NCBI GenBank assembly: GCA_963578625.1
Contig: CAUZEO010000273.1
Span: 1-7,217, forward strand
Direction of reading: 5' to 3'
DNA length: 7,217 nucleotides
DNA from: CAUZEO01 sp963578625
Lineage (GTDB): Bacteria; Verrucomicrobiota; Kiritimatiellia; SLOV01
Part shown: piece by piece, positions 1 through 6,172 of the stretch
Layout: each line of letters opens with the position of its first letter
Numbering within the stretch: the stretch's first letter is position 1
The notes under the pieces: generated by a model
The model's database searches: none
What the model saw: only the letters and a program-made list of their open reading frames with translations
Told to the model about the DNA's origin: nothing
Position numbers and translations under genes: made by a program

Positions 1-18
1 GGATACTTGTCGATATCG

Positions 19-52
19 GCAAAACAGATCTGCGGATTTCTGCAAAACAGGA
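19..52. repeat. Two direct GCAAAACAG repeats, possible mobile-element end
   Basis: GCAAAACAG occurs at 19-27 and 42-50, exactly 23 nt apart. The second copy sits in the 18-mer GATTTCTGCAAAACAGGA (35-52), which recurs identically and in the same orientation at 3239-3256. Short directly repeated sites about 20 nt apart are typical of transposase-binding arrays at insertion-sequence ends; IS21-like elements are one known case. No transposase gene is next to this copy, so the mobile-element reading is inference. Confidence 0.5.
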
Positions 53-180
53 CACTCAACCAACCATCTCGAACGCCTGTCGAACCGGGTTAGGGACGGC
101 AGTCGTCGGTTCGGATTCGGGTCGGTAGCCGAACACCCAATCAACGTAGGTTCGATAGCTAAGAAAGAGGAACTGCCCGG

Positions 181-423
181 TCAGGACAGCTCCTCTTGGA
201 GGGCCCGGATCAAATCGCCGGCATCAACACGGTACATCGTGCAGAGCCGGGCGAACCACACGAGATCGAGGCGGAGATCGAAGCACTCGATCTTGCCCAC
301 CCAGGTGGGGGCGCGTCCGAGTAGGCGTGCCACGTCGCGCTGCGTCAGGTTCTCGCGTATCCGGGCCTGGCGCAACGTCCTGATCAGCCGCCGATACGAC
401 TCGTCGAAGATCGTCTTTTTCAC
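181..423 (-). CDS. Small XRE-family helix-turn-helix transcriptional regulator
   Basis: An 80-residue protein that is almost entirely one Cro/C1-type (XRE) DNA-binding domain. Residues about 13-72 follow the family pattern: an opening helix (LIRTLRQARIRENLTQ), helix 2 (TQRDVARLLG), a recognition helix (APTWVGKIEC) and the closing 'RLDLVWFARLC...DAGDLI' segment. No effector or ligand-binding domain is present, so it probably acts as a dimeric local repressor or activator. I chose the GTG at 421-423 because GGGGAG lies 8 nt upstream and the product then begins right at the domain. The same frame stays open to 696, but that extension has no domain character. A perfect inverted repeat (460-485) about 37 nt upstream could be its own operator; that is inference. 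The usual family motif reads like SKIExGERRLD, whereas here it is GKIECFDLRLD, so the turn after the recognition helix is atypical. Target genes are unknown. Confidence 0.85.
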   Translation of the reverse strand: MKKTIFDESYRRLIRTLRQARIRENLTQRDVARLLGRAPTWVGKIECFDLRLDLVWFARLCTMYRVDAGDLIRALQEELS

Positions 424-459
424 GTTGAAATCTCCCCAGTTAGAAAGGTTAGGTAACGG

Positions 460-485
460 CCTGGGCACCGGTAAGGGTGCCCAGG
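460..485. promoter_or_regulatory. Perfect 10-bp inverted repeat upstream of the XRE gene
   Basis: CCTGGGCACC (460-469) and GGTGCCCAGG (476-485) are exact reverse complements separated by 6 nt. The element lies 37 nt before the GTG start of the XRE regulator. It could be an operator for autoregulation, since small XRE proteins often bind inverted repeats near their own promoters, or a GC-rich RNA hairpin in the leader. No T-run follows on either strand, so it is not a standard intrinsic terminator. Confidence 0.6.
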
Positions 486-615
486 TGGTTATGCCCTCCA
501 AACCGTGGGGATTTAACTCGCTGTCCCGCTCCTGGCGGACGCGGCGATCATGGAATCTTGCCTCAAACTTCATGAGGCCGACTGAACCCCAATCCTCTGA
601 ATGGAGACTCGTGCC

Positions 616-849
616 ATGAATGAAATCGGAAAACGCGAAGCCCGCGCATTGTCGGAGAACACCACCGGTTCGGCCGGGGAGACATCGGAGGCGCATCTCG
701 TCACGCTCGCCGGAGAGATATTCATGGATCGGCCGATTCAGGGCGCAAGGGGTTGGCCTCCGGCCCTTCAGCGGATCCTGTCACGGGGGCGCGCCGCGGG
801 AACTGGTGGCGATCCAAGGGGAGGTCGAGCGGGAGCAGCGTGGTGGTGA
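616..849 (+). CDS. Possible small hypothetical protein or decayed gene
   Basis: A 77-residue open frame starting at ATG 616 with GGAG 9 nt upstream (603-606), divergent from the XRE regulator with a 192-bp gap. Third codon positions are mostly G or C, and the middle part (HLVTLAGEIFMDRPIQGARG) looks protein-like. The end becomes Gly/Arg/Ala rich, as expected of out-of-frame GC-rich DNA. At about 790-860 the neighbouring frame continues with PRELVAIQGEVEREQRGGDH, which would be a sensible continuation after a frameshift. I do not recognise a family. It may be a real short gene, the start of a frameshifted longer one, or chance in GC-rich sequence; the antisense frames are also open. Confidence 0.25.
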   Translation: MNEIGKREARALSENTTGSAGETSEAHLVTLAGEIFMDRPIQGARGWPPALQRILSRGRAAGTGGDPRGGRAGAAWW

Positions 850-1302
850 TCACATAGCCCGCGGTCGAGGACGAGGACGATTTCAGAGCGGGCGCAGATG
901 CAGGGCGAAAGTGCCGGGCCCGTGGATGACCGCCTCGTAGCGCGGGCACGCGCTTCCCTGCCCTCAATAGATAGTAGCCCAGTTGTCCCCCCGCCAGTGA
1001 GGTACGCTCCCGTCAATCCTCAGTGCACGCTCCGGCGTCATACCCCGGCCACGTGTCGGCTGGCCGGGAGCCGGAGGGGATGCGGGAGGGGTCTGCCCCG
1101 CCCACCGGTATCCTTCCCATCGAGGCTCTTTTCGTCGTAAGTTCCTGCGGCCCAAAAGCTGCCGCCTCTCAGCCGTCGCAGCCGCCACTTTCCCCGCCCC
1201 CAAGAAACCGCCCACGGCCGCGAGTCCCCGGCGCCCAAGGTACTCTGCGGTGCGAGAACATAGTTACTCCGCCTCTTAAAGCGTTACCCCAGCTTCTCCT
1301 GT

Positions 1303-2013
1303 TTAAGCCCGGGCATTAGTGATGGTGTCGTTGGCATCGTTTACTTTGGCGAGTTGATCGGTTGCAAATTTCATGAACTCGTCCGGCAGGCCTTTTGAGG
1401 CCAGCTTGTCGGGATGGAACTGGATGCACTTTTCGCGGTACACCTTTTTGATTTCGGAATCGGACATCTCCGGGGTGCATTCGAGAACCTTGTACGCATC
1501 GTCGAGATTGTTTTTGCGGCCTCCCAGGAGGGCGTCCACCGTGCCCGGTTGCAGTCGGAACGCGCGCTCCATCTGCAGAAGGATTTCATGCTCATTGGGG
1601 TGGATCATGCCATCGGCCTGCGCGACGATGTGCAGGGCCGCGATAAAGGTCATGCCGATTTGGTGGTTATACTGAATGGCTGCGGCGAGCTGGTTGACAT
1701 AGTCGGCGGCGGTATGCGGGTCATCTTTGGCCTCACGAAAAATTTTGATAGCGGCCTCACGCATGGGTGGCGTGTAGCGGAGTTGGATGAAGATCTGTTC
1801 AACCGCCTTGATCTCGCCGGAAGTGATGTTCCCGTCGGCTTGTGCCATTTTGGCCAGGCAGCCGATGAACGCCACTTGAATGACCATCCCCGCGCTCTGC
1901 ACGCGCGACACCCCTTTGTCCAACTGATGCCCCAGCCCAACCCCGATGGCTGCGCCCCAGGGGCCCAGGAAGGAACCCAACACGCCGCCAATTATTTTAC
2001 CTGTCCATGCCAT
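1303..2013 (-). CDS. djlA: DjlA-type membrane-anchored J-domain co-chaperone
   Basis: A 236-residue protein, close in layout to E. coli DjlA but shorter. Residues about 5-34 form a Gly-rich hydrophobic N-terminal anchor (GKIIGGVLGSFLGPWG then GLGHQLDKG) that parallels the DjlA transmembrane segment. Residues about 44-155 form a TerB-like helical domain with two acidic motifs, ADGNITSGE and ADGMIHPNEHE. Residues about 170-236 are a J domain with the HPD triad at H200-P201-D202 followed by KLASKGLPDEF, very like the DjlA C-terminus. The family stimulates DnaK ATPase through HPD, with the J domain in the cytoplasm next to the inner membrane. The ATG is secure: AAGGA lies 7 nt upstream and an in-frame TAG directly abuts the start. 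The linker between TerB and J domains is short (about 15 residues). It appears monocistronic, with a possible promoter/operator at 2085-2111. Confidence 0.93.
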   Translation of the reverse strand: MAWTGKIIGGVLGSFLGPWGAAIGVGLGHQLDKGVSRVQSAGMVIQVAFIGCLAKMAQADGNITSGEIKAVEQIFIQLRYTPPMREAAIKIFREAKDDPHTAADYVNQLAAAIQYNHQIGMTFIAALHIVAQADGMIHPNEHEILLQMERAFRLQPGTVDALLGGRKNNLDDAYKVLECTPEMSDSEIKKVYREKCIQFHPDKLASKGLPDEFMKFATDQLAKVNDANDTITNARA

Positions 2014-2468
2014 CTAGAATTCCTTTGTTGTTACCGACTCGTAGGCCGTTGTCCCCCCGAAAAAATCCATCCGCCCGATTTCTACTGATATTCTACCCAT
2101 CTTGAAGATGGCGTGGCCAGCGCGACAATCTGCTCCAATGAGTACGTTGAACGATCTTTTCTGATGTGCTGGCCCGGTGAGTTTCAGTCGGCGAAGTCCT
2201 CTCCAATGGATTTCCCGCTGATGTCGAAGCCCCCAGTTCATGACACTCCATGTCGCCAAAACCCGAATTGCCCCCCCCAGAATCTCACGGGAAATCGCAC
2301 GAGATCGTTCTGACCAAGAATGGTCGCTTTTTGCACAACGAACTGGGGGTCAACGCTCAGCTTCGGAGTGAATCACGTCCTGTTCTACTGGAAAAGTTCT
2401 GATAATGCCAGACTAGGCCGCAGTGATCCTGGGAAATTGACGGAGCAAGCACGAATGGCGGAGCGGCT
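2014..2468. other. Gene-free interval between djlA and the transposase remnant
   Basis: No credible gene is seen in about 450 bp. It holds the djlA upstream region (2014-2111) and a 10-bp inverted repeat, CCCCCAGTTC (2230-2239) with GAACTGGGGG (2340-2349). There is a weak terminator-like hairpin at 2312-2325 (GACCA/TGGTC) followed by TTTTT at 2328-2332. Sequence next to the transposase stop (about 2340-2468) is probably the non-coding end of that element, but I could not define its terminal repeat. Confidence 0.5.
2085..2111 (-). promoter_or_regulatory. Palindrome plus GAATATCAG box upstream of djlA
   Basis: On the minus strand a 15-bp odd palindrome, CCATCTTCAAGATGG (2111-2097, 7-bp arms around one base), is followed by 3 nt and the 9-mer GAATATCAG (2093-2085), then 71 nt to the djlA ATG. 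The hexamer TAGAAT (2095-2090) resembles a sigma-70 -10 element, but no good -35 lies 17 nt before it. The palindrome would fall in the spacer, where a repressor could act. The same layout occurs upstream of the large PATAN gene. Promoter and operator roles are inferred. Confidence 0.45.
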
Positions 2469-2773
2469 TCACGCCGCGTCGCAGTAGTAGTACCGAAGCA
2501 TTCCGCCGAGCCGTTCCCGGCATTGTACTTCGCCGGTTCCTCGACCGACCTCGCCGCCAGGGTCGATGATCTGGTTGTCCAACCCCAGAGCCTTGCCCTT
2601 GACGGCCAATACCCTGCGCTGGTCATCGGTCAGGAGAATCCGTTTCCTGCCCATCTCGTCCAACAGGGCTTGATCTGAGCGTTCTGGAACTCGATGATTT
2701 CCTGCTGGCGGTGGTTGATCCAACCGGAGAGAATCAGCAAGAAGAGTTGCCAGGGCTTGAGGATGAAATTCAT
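2469..2773 (-). pseudogene. Internally deleted DDE (rve) transposase remnant
   Basis: The two ends of an integrase-core transposase are joined with the whole catalytic centre missing. The N-terminal part starts at ATG 2773-2771 with MNFILKPWQLFLLILSGWIN and, after a 1-nt frameshift near 2670 (QI | ALLDEMGRKR), continues to RILLTDDQRRVLAVKGKALG. There it is fused (about 2582-2586) directly to the family's typical C-terminal tail LDNQIIDPGGEVGRGTGE, ending GGMLRYYYCDAA and TGA. From memory of the family, full-length members carry several hundred residues between KALG and GLDNQII, including the DDE integrase core; all of that is gone. The fusion keeps the reading frame and lies where both flanks read roughly G-L, consistent with deletion at short homology. 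The product cannot be catalytically active. The IS family (IS481- or IS3-like) is not certain. Confidence 0.85.
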
Positions 2774-2821
2774 GATCCCGTTGATACCGGGTACGGGCCC
2801 CATCGGGTGTGAGGCTGAGCT

Positions 2822-2843
2822 TGCCGATCGGCTGAGATCGGCA
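2822..2843. repeat. Short inverted repeat (8-bp stem, 6-nt loop)
   Basis: TGCCGATC (2822-2829) and GATCGGCA (2836-2843) are exact reverse complements around GGCTGA. No T-run follows directly, so it is not a clear terminator. It lies about 50 nt upstream of the start codon of the transposase remnant and could belong to that element's non-coding end. Confidence 0.35.
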
Positions 2844-2899
2844 GATGCTGGCCTCAGTAAGTCGAACGGAATTGGGTACTTGCAGGTTGGCTGAGTTTT

Positions 2900-3238
2900 T
2901 TGACTCTACGGGGCCTGGGCATCCTCCGGGGCGCCTGGAAGGCGCAGCCGGCGCCGCGGGCCTTGCGTGAGTACCTGGCGGCGCACGGCGCGTCGCGCCG
3001 GCAAGGAACGAAAGGACGGCTGCAGGTCGATCTCGATCACCTGCGTGGTCTTACCGGCCGGTACGCTCCGCTTGTCGACTATGCACGGCCGGGCCAGGTG
3101 CGGTGCGCGCCGGTGCAGCGTGTTCTAAAGGAGTCCGCGGGATGCAGGATCGGCCGCCTGGTCCTGGTTCCCAAGGACGCGGTGCTGGAGATCGTGCGGC
3201 TCCTTCACCCGGTTCGGGATACAAACGGCGCCCGTGCA
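2900..3238 (+). other. GC-rich coding-like stretch of unknown identity
   Basis: A frame opening at TTG 2900 stays open to 3358. Up to about 3230 it has strongly G/C-biased third codon positions and a protein-like sequence (for example RALREYLAAHGASRRQGTKG, then QVDLDHLRGLTGRYAPL). It then runs straight through the GCAAAACAG repeat cluster, so the real protein, if any, ended or was broken before 3239. There is no clear ribosome-binding site and the start is arbitrary. I do not recognise a family. Its position between a transposase remnant and repeat motifs suggests a fragment of mobile-element cargo or of a transposition gene; this is inference. It could also be non-coding GC-rich DNA. Confidence 0.3.
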
Positions 3239-3299
3239 GATTTCTGCAAAACAGGAAAGCCGAAACCGGGAATGAGTCCGCTGTTTTGCACAAAACAGC
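3239..3299. repeat. Second GCAAAACAG repeat cluster with 9-bp-arm palindrome
   Basis: The 18-mer GATTTCTGCAAAACAGGA at 3239-3256 is identical to 35-52. It is followed by an inverted pair, GCTGTTTTG (3280-3288) and CAAAACAGC (3291-3299), separated by CA. GCAAAACAG thus appears in direct orientation at 3246-3254 and inverted at 3281-3289, with a near copy at 3290-3298. The cluster ends close to where the broken PATAN gene loses similarity to its family, so it may mark a mobile-element end that truncated that gene. Confidence 0.55.
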
Positions 3300-3397
3300 A
3301 GGCAAATCGGCCTCGCTCGGCACACCGGAAACCCGACGGGTCTGCTGCAGTGCTCTGACGGAGTTTGAGTTACAAGTTGACGCCCTCCGGTTGCGTG

Positions 3398-3840
3398 GCG
3401 ACTGCGGTTCTTCTCTTCGCCGTAAGCCTGCACTTGCTCCATGAGAATGGTCATGGTGGGTTTATTCACGGTTTTGTCGCAGGGAGGGACTTCGCCGGGG
3501 ATAAAGGTGAAAGAACCTTCCTGGTTATCCAGAATCTCCCGCACCGCGTCCTTTCCCTGATGCGTGCCCCCATATGCGTCCACGATTTCGCCTTATCAAA
3601 GAGTACCCGGCGGACGGAACCTCATCTGGAGCCTGAAATGTCGAGAATTCCGGTCTCTTGGATGGCGTTTACGAATTGAATGACGTCGCTCACCGCGAAC
3701 CGGTCCAGCGACCCGGTCAATGCCTCGTCGAAGAGGGACGCTAGCTCGGACTGCTTGGACCCGTGCGGCGAATTCCGGATCAGGTCAAGATGATCAGGTA
3801 CCCGTCGGCGATGAAGAAGAGAAGCCCGTTGTACGAGCAA
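3398..3840 (-). pseudogene. Broken PATAN/DUF4388-domain gene
   Basis: The domain begins ALTGSLDRFAVSDVIQFVNA (about 3665-3730) and reads on to ILDISGSR before an in-frame TGA (3624-3622). It continues in the same frame as GSVRRVLFDK, then needs a single lost G near 3591-3592 to give the conserved GEIVDAYGGTHQGKDAVREI and FIPGEVPPCDK-TMTILMEQVQAYG. Similarity fades after about 3398. Upstream, the frame is open back to a TGA at 3910-3912 and reads AEAVVIVFLLVQRASLLHRRR, which could be a membrane span with a positive stop-transfer, but the true start cannot be placed (3840 is only a TTG). The family domain is cytoplasmic and linked to bacterial signalling. Its closest neighbour is the intact PATAN gene 120 nt upstream on the same strand, with similar but clearly diverged sequence, so this looks like a decayed tandem or independent family member. 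Two sequencing errors are a less likely alternative. Confidence 0.75.
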
Positions 3841-3959
3841 GAAGACGATGACGACCGCTTCGGCGCCGGCAACGAGCCCGTGCCGGCAACATAGGAAAGG
3901 GCTATCCCATCAAGGTAATGTAAAATTTGAGTTCATGGCTTGGGCACGAGTTGCGTGGG

Positions 3960-6101
3960 TCAGCGAGCCTTTCGGAAACAGGGTATTTCGTCCGATGTGA
4001 TTTCGCCCAGTTCCGAGGTGTGGAAACCGGCGGAAAGCATGCCTGACGAGTCCAAGGCGTTGTCCAGCGAGATCCCTTCGTCAATGGATTGAGAGACATT
4101 CATGAGCAGGGACATGGTGCTGATGGTGATGATGCGTTCGACGGGGAGATGCTCCTGGCGTTTAAACACAAAGAAACCGTCATCGAAGCGGAAAATTTCC
4201 GCCACCGCGTCTTCGCCGGCAATGCTGCCGTGCTCGGCGTTAACAATTTCTCCATTTTCGAAGAAAATCTTGTTCTGTGTGTGATTCGCATCGTCGGTTA
4301 CGGAAAGGGTGCCGGATTCTTGTGAGGAGTTGAGGAACTGAATCAACGCGGAAATGTTGAAGCCGCAGAGGCTTCCGGTAAACGTGCCGCCCTTGGAGGA
4401 ACTGAATGCGTCGGAAATTTCCGCTTGAGATTTCTCCGGCGCTTCCGTGAGCGACGCGGCATCGGGATTAAAGCCGTCTGGTGACTCCGATCTTTCCACG
4501 AGTTCCGAAATGCTCAGCCCGGTACTTTCAGGCATGATTGTAATTTCCTGGTAGGGTGTATCGTCGCTATTGTCCCTGGTGTAGGGCTCGTCCGGATCAA
4601 AGGATTCCTGGGTCGGGAAATCGAGATCCTGAGTAAAGCCGCTGATTTCCGGATCCGACCCGATGTGAGATTCCGATGCGGGCAACAATGCGGGCGGCGT
4701 GGGCGCTTGCAATGGGACTGTTGCTTCTGCGGATTGTGGCTGTTCCAGTTCCGGCGGAGTGGGCGGGGCTTCGGCGGTTTTCTTTTTCGATACGCGGGCC
4801 GGTTTCGGTCGCCTGTTCAGCACCTTGGCAATTACGATGACCAGCAATAGAAACGCCAGCCCGATGCCACCGAAAAATGCAAAGACCTTCAGGGCGGCCG
4901 TGGTGACTTTCTTCTCGCTCTGCTCTCTGGCGGATTCACTGTCCGCGGTTGTTTTCAATCCGAGCAGATCGTTTGTTTCCTGGATCAGTTTGCGATCCTC
5001 CGCCGTCGTCTCCCCGTCGTTCGAAGATTCGGGGTCAAGTTGCAGCGTGGTCTCAATTCTCATCCGATCGCTCAGGCCCATCGACTCGGCAGTGTCTGGT
5101 GTGACCTGGGCAATCTGCAGCACATCGCCGGCTGAAGACGAAGCAATCTTTCGAGCGCTGTTGGCCCGGGGAAGCGAGGGGAGGGAAGATGTGGGTCCGG
5201 ATCCGGAATCTGAATAGGCCGGCCGACGTATGGTCTTGGAGGTATCCACGGTTTTTGGTGTCGCGCCCCGCTTTGCGGAGAGAGCGGCCAGTCCGGTATT
5301 CCGGGATTCGGGGGTAGTTACCTGAATCCTGGATCCGCTCGGTGTTGAATTCCTGTTCGGGGTGCTCGACAGGGCAAGAGTGCCTGCGCCTCGAGAACTG
5401 GATCCGGTTTCGGAAGAAAACTCAGCACCTTTCAGAACCGTCTGACCATATTGGATTGAGCGGTCGAGAGAAACGGGATTGGAAATATCCCATTTTCTGG
5501 CGCCCCGTCCCGCGGAATTCGCAATCACCAGTTTCTGGTCGGCGATGTCACGCAGGTGCATCTTTTGCACTACCGCTGCGGAGAGCTCGCCGATGAAGGC
5601 GTACCCCTGCGTAGATTTTTCGATTTCCATAGAGAATACATGGTTGTTGCGTTCGCATAGAACCAGAAAGGTTTCGTCGTCTTCGAATACGATGGGTAGA
5701 ATTTCACTCGGGCGCAGGTAGAAAAGTCCGGATGCCGAGGGGGTGTTCGACCCGAAAATGAGCTCGTTTTCCTTGGTTACCCAAGCCGACCCCTGGCCGT
5801 TACCCAGTGTTTTTCGGACCGCAACCAGGTCAGCGTGACCATTGTCATGGGTCAGCAAAGCGATGTAGTACCGCTTGTTCGCTTGAATGAGCGGCATGCG
5901 CTCCCCAACCTCGAATCGCATCTCTGCATCGTTCACCGGAACACTCTGGTCCTTCTTCTCAATCTCGACATATCCGATGTCAGAGAGTTCCACGGGCAAC
6001 ATGGAGCCCACCGCTTTCTTGGCCGCGTCCGCATCGGTGGTCGAGACCCCCAGCGCAATCAGAGCGGCCGGGAAAATGGCTCTATTTGATCGAAAAAGCA
6101 T
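3960..6101 (-). CDS. Exported single-span membrane protein with C-terminal PATAN/DUF4388 domain
   Basis: 713 residues in a clear order. Residues 1-26 are a Sec signal peptide (basic start, AIFPAALIALGVS core, cleavage after ADA). About 27-225 form an unassigned folded domain, presumably periplasmic. About 226-330 are a Ser/Thr/Pro-rich linker and 331-400 a charged stretch. About 404-427 form one transmembrane helix (FGGIGLAFLLLVIVIAKVL) followed by basic RRPKPARVSKKK, which places the rest in the cytoplasm. About 440-570 are a Pro- then Asp/Glu-rich linker. About 572-668 are a PATAN/DUF4388 domain with FTGSLCGFNISALIQFLN, ESGTLSV, IFFENGEIVNAEHGSIAGEDAV and FRFDDGFFVFK. PATAN domains occur in signalling proteins such as cyanobacterial PatA and type-IV-pilus regulators, so a trans-envelope signalling or scaffold role is inferred. 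The start is supported by the signal peptide; the Shine-Dalgarno match is weak (AAGAGAT). It is probably transcribed alone from the divergent region shared with the SAM hydrolase gene. Confidence 0.85.
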   Translation of the reverse strand: MLFRSNRAIFPAALIALGVSTTDADAAKKAVGSMLPVELSDIGYVEIEKKDQSVPVNDAEMRFEVGERMPLIQANKRYYIALLTHDNGHADLVAVRKTLGNGQGSAWVTKENELIFGSNTPSASGLFYLRPSEILPIVFEDDETFLVLCERNNHVFSMEIEKSTQGYAFIGELSAAVVQKMHLRDIADQKLVIANSAGRGARKWDISNPVSLDRSIQYGQTVLKGAEFSSETGSSSRGAGTLALSSTPNRNSTPSGSRIQVTTPESRNTGLAALSAKRGATPKTVDTSKTIRRPAYSDSGSGPTSSLPSLPRANSARKIASSSAGDVLQIAQVTPDTAESMGLSDRMRIETTLQLDPESSNDGETTAEDRKLIQETNDLLGLKTTADSESAREQSEKKVTTAALKVFAFFGGIGLAFLLLVIVIAKVLNRRPKPARVSKKKTAEAPPTPPELEQPQSAEATVPLQAPTPPALLPASESHIGSDPEISGFTQDLDFPTQESFDPDEPYTRDNSDDTPYQEITIMPESTGLSISELVERSESPDGFNPDAASLTEAPEKSQAEISDAFSSSKGGTFTGSLCGFNISALIQFLNSSQESGTLSVTDDANHTQNKIFFENGEIVNAEHGSIAGEDAVAEIFRFDDGFFVFKRQEHLPVERIITISTMSLLMNVSQSIDEGISLDNALDSSGMLSAGFHTSELGEITSDEIPCFRKAR

Positions 6102-6172
6102 ATCTCTTGAGACCGGGCCCTAAATAGCGGCACTGTTTCGCGTTTTCGAGAAAAAGCATGACTTTCCAGACT

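Larger units (their letters stand above)
424..1302. other. Long stretch without a convincing gene
   Basis: About 880 bp between the XRE regulator and djlA, visibly richer in G and C from about 620 to 1250 than the flanking genes. Open frames exist on both strands but none shows a recognisable domain. The best plus-strand candidate is 616-849 (listed separately). A minus-strand frame around 876-940 reads ACPRYEAVIHGPGTFALHLRPL up to a stop and looks protein-like, yet a stop closely precedes it and it has no start. The region may hold decayed coding sequence or a GC-rich repeat family. No tRNA, rRNA or terminator was recognised. Confidence 0.5.

Noticed and set aside
19..50. GCAAAACAG copies read as a CRISPR array
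   Set aside because: Repeats are only 9 nt, there are just two per cluster, one cluster has inverted copies, and no cas genes are present.
149..165. GGTTCGAT resembling a tRNA T-loop
   Set aside because: The flanking bases do not form a 5-bp T-stem and no acceptor or anticodon arms can be drawn.
424..696. N-terminal extension of the XRE regulator to an upstream start
   Set aside because: The extension has no domain character and would translate the inverted repeat, whereas the GTG at 421-423 has a good ribosome-binding site and begins at the domain.
2014..2070. 18-codon leader ORF (MDFFGGTTAYESVTTKEF) whose TAG abuts the djlA ATG
   Set aside because: No ribosome-binding site and no attenuator-like residue runs or hairpins; the adjoining stop is useful only as proof of the djlA start.
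1414..2088. Long plus-strand open frame (224 codons) opposite djlA
   Set aside because: It is the antisense shadow of djlA, whose TerB-like and J domains, start and ribosome-binding site are clear on the minus strand.
2312..2332. Hairpin GACCA-N4-TGGTC followed by a T-run as an intrinsic terminator
   Set aside because: The stem is only 5 bp and no plus-strand gene ends upstream of it, so there is no transcript for it to terminate.
3790..3894. 34-codon plus-strand ORF (MIRYPSAMKKRSPLYEQEDD...)
   Set aside because: It reads plausibly but has no good ribosome-binding site or recognised family, and lies antisense to the open frame upstream of the broken PATAN domain.
4699..5217. Plus-strand open frame (172 codons) inside the PATAN gene
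   Set aside because: Low-complexity Ser/Phe/Val-rich translation with no domain; it mirrors the Ser/Thr-rich linker and membrane segment of the minus-strand gene.
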